From Lewinellaceae bacterium (lineage in GTDB: Bacteria > Bacteroidota > Bacteroidia > Chitinophagales > Saprospiraceae): a DNA stretch of 64,000 bases. Below are positions 60,901 to 64,000 of the stretch, one piece after another. The translations under genes were made by a program, and so were the position numbers. How positions within the stretch are numbered: position 1 is the first letter of the stretch; every line of letters begins with the position of its first letter. Under the pieces are notes generated by a model. It did not search any database. It was not told the DNA's origin and saw only the letters and a program-made list of their open reading frames with translations. Location of the stretch: positions 186,001 through 250,000 of the forward strand of contig JACJYG010000005.1 of the NCBI GenBank assembly GCA_020636215.1, given 5' to 3'.

Positions 60901-61545
60901 GCGGCTTCCATCGGGCGAGAAGGCCGCGGCATTGATCGTGTCGCCATGGCCAGTGAGGGTTTTGATTAGGGCGCCATCAGCCTGGTAGAGCCGGGCAGTA
61001 CGGTCTTTGCCGGCTGCCAGCACCCGCCCATCGGCATCCATGGCCAGGGCGGAAATGGGGCGGCTGGCGCCGGGGTAATTGCGCACCACCGGGAAACCAG
61101 GGTCGTCGAGGCTGATCAGCCGCACCTCCCCATTTTGGTGGCCAGTCAGGATGTGCCGGCTGTCGTTGGCGAAAATAGCTGCAGTGATGGGGGCAAAATC
61201 ATCGGTAAGGGTATCCGTAGGGTTGCCTTCCTTGTCCCAGAGGCGTAGGGCTACTCCGGCGCCGCTTTCCAGGGTCATCATTCGCTGCCCGTCGGGGGAG
61301 AATGCCACTTTGGCTACGGGGTTGTTATGCCCTTTGAGCACTTTGATGAGTTGCCCGCTTTGGGCGGCCCACAGCCGGGCGGTGTTGTCCATCCCTCCGG
61401 TGAGTACATATTGCCCATCTGGAGAATAGGCTACGGAAGTGACTTCAACAGAATGCCCGATGGGGATGACGAGCTCCGCCTTTTGGGCGTTGGAAAAAAA
61501 GGACAATATGGCGGCGGGAAGAAGAATAAGCAGTTTTCTCATCAT
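57901..61545 (-). CDS. Exported WD40-repeat protein with C-terminal caspase domain
   Basis: 1214 residues. Signal peptide 1-20 (LLPAAILSFFSNAQ). Fourteen WD40-type repeats (~25-640) recognisable by FSPDG-like turns (VAYSPDGQYVLTGG, VAFSPDGLHLLTGG, AAFSSDGAFAITGS), enough for two seven-bladed propellers. Then the linker WVAITPRGFFDASPGALEG found in such fusions, a beta-rich spacer (~690-815), and the caspase domain (~820-1090) with His914 in LYFSGHGITF and Cys973 in LIFDACNSG. A C-terminal extension (~1095-1214) is of unknown type. WD40-caspase fusions are known mainly from cyanobacteria and Bacteroidota; the propellers probably recognise a partner or substrate. Confidence 0.87.
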   Translation of the reverse strand: MMRKLLILLPAAILSFFSNAQKAELVIPIGHSVEVTSVAYSPDGQYVLTGGMDNTARLWAAQSGQLIKVLKGHNNPVAKVAFSPDGQRMMTLESGAGVALRLWDKEGNPTDTLTDDFAPITAAIFANDSRHILTGHQNGEVRLISLDDPGFPVVRNYPGASRPISALAMDADGRVLAAGKDRTARLYQADGALIKTLTGHGDTINAAAFSPDGSRIATGCDAEQVILWGGAGQKLEKINRHRDKIKSTAFSPDGLYFASASEDGSIFIWDQNGKSQGKAKPFDFGVNDIAWSPDSKFLLAGGAAKDAVLLNLDGEIVRRYGGHSSTVRSVAFSPDGLHLLTGGNAQQVRVWSTDSRIVEAFPITSVYNAPAALTPDGKAVLIADESKTIKLFGLTGKLLQEYKRPNDGSAAFITYAPNGQYLAVGNYAGQISLWAPDGASLGKPIPAHQRAISSLCFSPDGQQLLSGQTGLGGQGATEYAQGSQDIDFSLDPMDRGQPIARWNIAGERIGQLGSSCHLAAYSPDSLLIATDDDGGLKLWAADGKLRQEWKSGAFDATISALAFSPDSKKILVGYQNGLAKLWNIDGTLLQTLTDHSGQVLAAAFSSDGAFAITGSDDNTAKVWDTATGEQVVSLIALDTEDWVAITPRGFFDASPGALEGMYYVSGLEIIALKQLKGRYYKPGLVQKLLGLEREEVTGAAALDTVSLFPEAALDLDGDQLSITLTPRNGGIGEVKVLVNQREVVADANPERQLKITVGLAPHQGLCLPGQENIVSVVTRNAGGWLASQPYTIPWKPTAFVAARGETDNSAPSPAFVSVTDPNLYILCVGTSKYEGQGLSLTFPDKDAQYMKEALESAGNRLLKETTGKVQAHLLNTDPAVAEKAPSKENIRASLREIGRQARAEDILVLYFSGHGITFGAGDDNTFYYLTKDVVSMDLKDDEMRNNYAISVDTLTEWIKGVKALKQVLIFDACNSGRAVKEISSAKKSLNTDQILALDRMKDRTGTYILSGSAANAVSYEASQYGQGLLTFSLLEGMANPEVLLDKKIVDVTRLFQHAIDEVPELAESIGGIQKPEMALPEGGASIYIGMVDETVKIPLARKKPVFINSNFLNLNAGFDDISLNDQMATFFKEITARGPNADIVFIDASKYKEGYQLNGFYTDTGGKISLNGVVVKGGQKVDAFTAEGSKNDMPGLASKVMQAALEVISKTGGE

Positions 61546-61557
61546 TATGGGTTTGGG

Positions 61558-61571
61558 TTGTTCTTGAACAA
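61558..61571. promoter_or_regulatory. Perfect 14-bp inverted repeat upstream of the WD40-caspase start
   Basis: TTGTTC-TT-GAACAA, 12 bp before the ATG (minus strand). Possible operator or translation-control stem. It differs from the GGGTAA-type sites at the other genes of the cluster. Confidence 0.35.
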
Positions 61572-61708
61572 GAGGTGGAAGTCATGGAGTGAAAAAATTG
61601 TTTTATTGGAGGTCAGTCCCCCCCCTTTCTGTTCCATGTTTTGAGTCTTATTCAAAAAGTATTTCACAAAGGTAGAATGAATATAGGAGAAAAAATACCA
61701 ATGTAAAA

Positions 61709-61739
61709 CCCCCACCTGATTTTTTAATCAGGCAGGGGG
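61709..61739. terminator. Hairpin terminator between the small secreted protein and the WD40-caspase gene
   Basis: CCCCC and GGGGG plus CCTGAT and ATCAGG pair around a T-rich loop with one small internal loop. On the minus strand it is followed by TTTTAC. It stops transcription from the gene ending at 61780, so the WD40-caspase gene needs its own promoter. Confidence 0.7.
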
Positions 61740-61779
61740 TGTCTGTTTTTGTGATTATCTGGGCTGGGCTGTCTCTTTT

Positions 61780-62247
61780 TTATTGGCCGCCGGGCTGGTT
61801 GGCCGCCAGGCGGTTATCCTCAGCGATCAGGCGGCCGTCGCCCTGGCTGGCCAGTTGCCCGGCCTGGCCGTCAATTGGGGCCTCCGCTGTATTGATAATG
61901 GAAACCACCCCACGATTCTGGATCGTACCGATGAGCAGAATGCCGGAATTATGAGTGTTGCCGCCGTCTATGGGCAGGTACCCCTTTTCGGTAATGCTCA
62001 GGCGAGCGCCCCCTTCTACTTCCAGGTGGGCAATAGCCGGTACAGGCCGGTTAACTTCAGGGTAATAGTCGTGCCACAGGTGAGGGATCATTACATTGTC
62101 TTCCCAGCCCGGTACGCGCTGGTCTTGCCAGTTGCGGGGTTCCATCCAGTCGTTGGTGCGGCCTGGTGCGCCGCCTACCCAAACGGATTGTGCGAAAGTA
62201 GCCAGGCCAGCTATCAGGAAGATCGAAACGAACAGCAGCTTTTTCAT
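61780..62247 (-). CDS. Small secreted beta-protein with an NW..VPG..DNVMIP motif
   Basis: 155 residues, signal peptide 1-19 (LFVSIFLIAGLATFAQ). Mature sequence has WMEPRNWQDQRVPGWEDNVM and then repeating beta strands with Gly/Asn turns (ARLSITEKGYLPIDGGNTHN, SGILLIGTIQNRGVVSIIN). The NW-x-VP-x-D-x-V-x-IP pattern begins many Bacteroidota secreted adhesins and T9SS cargo proteins, where it opens a beta-helix. Here only that short module is present, with no sorting domain, so this may be a shortened relative. Function unknown. Confidence 0.6.
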   Translation of the reverse strand: MKKLLFVSIFLIAGLATFAQSVWVGGAPGRTNDWMEPRNWQDQRVPGWEDNVMIPHLWHDYYPEVNRPVPAIAHLEVEGGARLSITEKGYLPIDGGNTHNSGILLIGTIQNRGVVSIINTAEAPIDGQAGQLASQGDGRLIAEDNRLAANQPGGQ

Positions 62248-63055
62248 GATCGTAAGGTTTTTATTGGTTGTTCGAGGGGTATATTTGGGGAGATCCGGAG
62301 AGGTTACCCGCTGAGAGGATTTTTTTTAATCAATCGGCAGAGTAGATACCCGTTCGCAGGCACTCCACCTTCGCCTGGCTTCGGCGGACAGGGTCCGTCC
62401 CGATGCGGAATAACGAGGCAGTCTCTAGTGCTGCGGGGAATCTTTTTATAACCGTTCGAGAGCCAGGGACGAGCCCAACTGCGCTCAAGTCAGAAGGCCA
62501 CTGAAAGTGCCCATCTGACGCCAGGCGTGAAGCGGACACTTCAAGTGGCCTCTTCACTTCCCCTTGACGCAAAACTAATGAGAGCTTGTGACTCCGTTCG
62601 CTAGAGACTGTGTCTCGATGCGGGATAACGAGCAAGTCTCCGACTGGTGGGGATAGGTAGGCCAACAATTCGCAAGTCAGTAGTGCTGCGGGGAAAAAAT
62701 CAATATTTTCTTTTTCCAAGCTTGCCATAGAGCCTCGAGAACTCAGGGCGTAATAGGAATGTCGTGCGCATTAGGGTTCTAGTGAACGAAACGCAATAAA
62801 GATACGTGAATTCAAGGCTTCAAATCGGGAGAAGCTACCCGGCTATAGCCAGACAGTTAAGCTTTAAAGCCTGGTGGAGCGAACTCACCCCCTGCCCCCT
62901 CTCTTTTGAGGTAAAGAGAGGGGGGCGCAGGAACCGCAGCCCCCGGTATTCCCCCCCTCTTTCCTGGATTCCTCAAAAGCCACAAGAGGGGGGCAAAGGG
63001 CATAGCCATCAGGTTTAGTATTTAACGATGTGTAATTGATTGTTTAATAAAGATA
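62248..63055. other. Gene-free, repeat-rich region
   Basis: No gene is supported. Contents: imperfect direct repeats (CGATGCGGAATAACGAG at 62401-62417 versus CGATGCGGGATAACGAG at 62615-62631; TAGTGCTGCGGGGAA at 62429 and 62681). An inverted pair lies around GAAGGCCACTGAAAGTG / CACTTCAAGTGGCC at 62490-62550. Finally there is a perfect 12-bp hairpin, CCCCCTCTCTTT / AAAGAGAGGGGG, at 62895-62924. It looks like accumulated intergenic repeats next to an insertion sequence. Confidence 0.6.
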
Positions 63056-63112
63056 AAGGAGCCTCATTTTGTTATAAGATTGGAACAAAAACATAACATT
63101 ATGAGACTCCTT
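63056..63112 (+). promoter_or_regulatory. Stem that would cover the transposase start codon
   Basis: AAGGAGCCTCAT (63056-63067) pairs with ATGAGACTCCTT (63101-63112) with one mismatch, and GTTAT (63071-75) with ATAAC (63093-97) inside. The right arm begins with the transposase ATG. Such stems limit translation from transcripts that read into an insertion sequence, as known for IS10 and IS50. Confidence 0.55.
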
Positions 63113-64000
63113 ATCAAGCAATCTAAAATTAAGCAGGTTGAGCAACAATTGCAAAAATTATTTGACAAAACGGGACTGGAAGAGGAAGCACGAAGGTTAG
63201 GTTTTGTACAACGCGAACGAAAACTCGGCGGGCCGGCTTTTGTCCAGTTGTGCATACACGGAGTTAGTAAAGACGGGCTAGTTAGCTCTTTAACCGAATT
63301 ATGTGCTGTGGCATTAGACTTGGGCATAGAGCTGTGTGGCCAAAGCTTGGATGAGCGTTTCAACGAACGCGGCGTGGACTTTATTCAAAGGTTTTTCGAG
63401 CGGGTATTAGATAGCGCTTTGGGTGCTGGGGAGAAGCTAGCTACGCTCAAACAATTCAATGGGGTCTACCTTCAGGATGCAACCATTTATCAGTTGCCAG
63501 AACGGTTAAAAGAAGTGTATAGAGGTAGTGGCGGTGGCGGCAGCCCGGCAGCTATTAAGATAGATTGCCTGACGGACATCCAGGCCGGTAAATGGTATCT
63601 GCATTTCAAGGATGGGGCATCCAGCGACTCAGGGGCTTGCCTACTAAGCGTGCCTCGGCAAAGCCTGTGGCTGCGAGACTTGGGATACTTCAAGTTGGAT
63701 GACTTCCAAACCATAGCAAGCCAAGGGGCCTATTTCGCCTCTCGTTTGCGCTGCGACATCGTTTTGGAACAAACCAGCGAGCCGGCTCAACCCATAGATT
63801 TACTACAGTGGGCTCAAAACATGAAAGAGGGCCAAATCAAAGAAGCTCAGGTGTGGGCCGGCGGCGATGGCCGTAGAAAGGGCCCATTCCGCCTCATCGT
63901 ACAGAAAGTACCCAAAGAAGTAGCCGATGCCAAACGCCATAAACTGCGCACTGATAAACAAAACAAACGCAAGGGCTTGACTAAACGTAGGCTAGCCTTA
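63101..64000 (+). CDS. IS4-family transposase, 3'-truncated by the window edge
   Basis: The frame from ATG 63101 stays open for exactly 300 codons to the last base, so no stop is seen. Asp126 in VYLQDATIYQLPE is the first catalytic aspartate and Asp193 in LWLRDLGYFKLDDF the second; the latter is followed by ASQGAYFASRLR, the IS4 signature region. The closing part, VQKVPKEVADAKRHKLRTD, matches the stretch between second aspartate and the YREK glutamate; the glutamate itself lies beyond the window. DDE recombinase acting on its own ends. Start codon is inside the hairpin at 63056-63112. Confidence 0.85.
   Translation, partial: MRLLIKQSKIKQVEQQLQKLFDKTGLEEEARRLGFVQRERKLGGPAFVQLCIHGVSKDGLVSSLTELCAVALDLGIELCGQSLDERFNERGVDFIQRFFERVLDSALGAGEKLATLKQFNGVYLQDATIYQLPERLKEVYRGSGGGGSPAAIKIDCLTDIQAGKWYLHFKDGASSDSGACLLSVPRQSLWLRDLGYFKLDDFQTIASQGAYFASRLRCDIVLEQTSEPAQPIDLLQWAQNMKEGQIKEAQVWAGGDGRRKGPFRLIVQKVPKEVADAKRHKLRTDKQNKRKGLTKRRLAL

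Larger units (their letters stand above)
63030..64000 (+). mobile_element. IS4-type insertion sequence, 5' part, running off the window
   Basis: Transposase gene plus its left flank. The exact left end (terminal inverted repeat) cannot be fixed without the right end; base composition changes near 63020-63040 (AT-rich GTGTAATTGATTGTTTAATA). The start of the element is therefore approximate. Confidence 0.6.

Noticed and set aside
1..64000. tRNA, rRNA or riboswitch genes
   Set aside because: None was recognised by eye in the gaps between genes; a covariance-model scan would be needed to exclude small ones.

Overview
The window looks like a chromosomal stretch from a Bacteroidota bacterium, most likely a Saprospiria-type organism (Lewinella/Haliscomenobacter/Phaeodactylibacter relatives). 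This is an inference. It rests on the FtsZ C-terminal peptide SFLHDNVD, a CvfB next to the mraZ-ftsZ cluster, a Bacteroidota-type arginine decarboxylase and ABC-F protein, Tat-exported Gfo/Idh enzymes, PorT-type barrels, a possible type IX sorting tail, TAnnTTTG-like promoter sequence, weak Shine-Dalgarno signals, and many exported caspase/TPR/WD40 proteins. No rRNA, tRNA or CRISPR array was seen.

Layout. 0-8.2 kb: a truncated GH2 hydrolase, a SorAB-type sulfite dehydrogenase pair, a decayed CPBP protease, a D-2-hydroxyacid dehydrogenase, a GH53 endo-galactanase, a 288-bp MITE-like element and a Kbp-like BON-LysM protein. 8.3-20.8 kb: an AT-rich islet, a three-PAS histidine kinase, a thioredoxin-fold protein without its CXXC, a MazG-like pyrophosphohydrolase, arginine decarboxylase, a PorT-like barrel, two tandem lipoproteins (one frameshifted), a Wzi/RemB-like outer-membrane protein, an asymmetric ABC-F ATPase and CvfB.

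21.1-37.0 kb is the division and cell-wall (dcw) cluster, all on the + strand: mraZ, rsmH, ftsL, a PASTA transpeptidase (ftsI), murE, mraY, murD, ftsW, murG, murC, ftsQ, ftsA, ftsZ. It starts with three 10-bp-spaced GTGG-type repeats that look like MraZ boxes and ends in a hairpin terminator. murF, murB and ddl are absent. Together these genes make lipid II precursors and build the FtsZ ring and septal peptidoglycan synthase. 37.4-44.8 kb: a small orphan gene, typA, a second MITE-like element with perfect 26-bp ends, a Pmp3/YqaE protein, two Gfo/Idh/MocA oxidoreductases and a sphingosine-1-phosphate-lyase homologue.

44.8-61.6 kb is the most unusual part: exported proteins with recurring architectures. 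These are two tandem coiled-coil/barrel paralogues, two paralogous HExxH metallopeptidases with identical active-site spacing, a FecR-like protein, a caspase-TPR protein and a 1214-residue WD40-caspase. They are arranged divergently around short inverted repeats and interrupted by an AAA ATPase (DUF4143 type) and a lipoprotein. I propose an envelope-located caspase/metallopeptidase module; its function is unknown. 61.8-64 kb: a small secreted protein, a repeat-rich gene-free stretch and the 5' part of an IS4-type transposase that runs off the window.

Intergenic DNA is notable throughout. Eight spacers carry tandem repeats with strict 8- or 9-bp periods but unrelated sequences, and several larger inverted-repeat elements are present.
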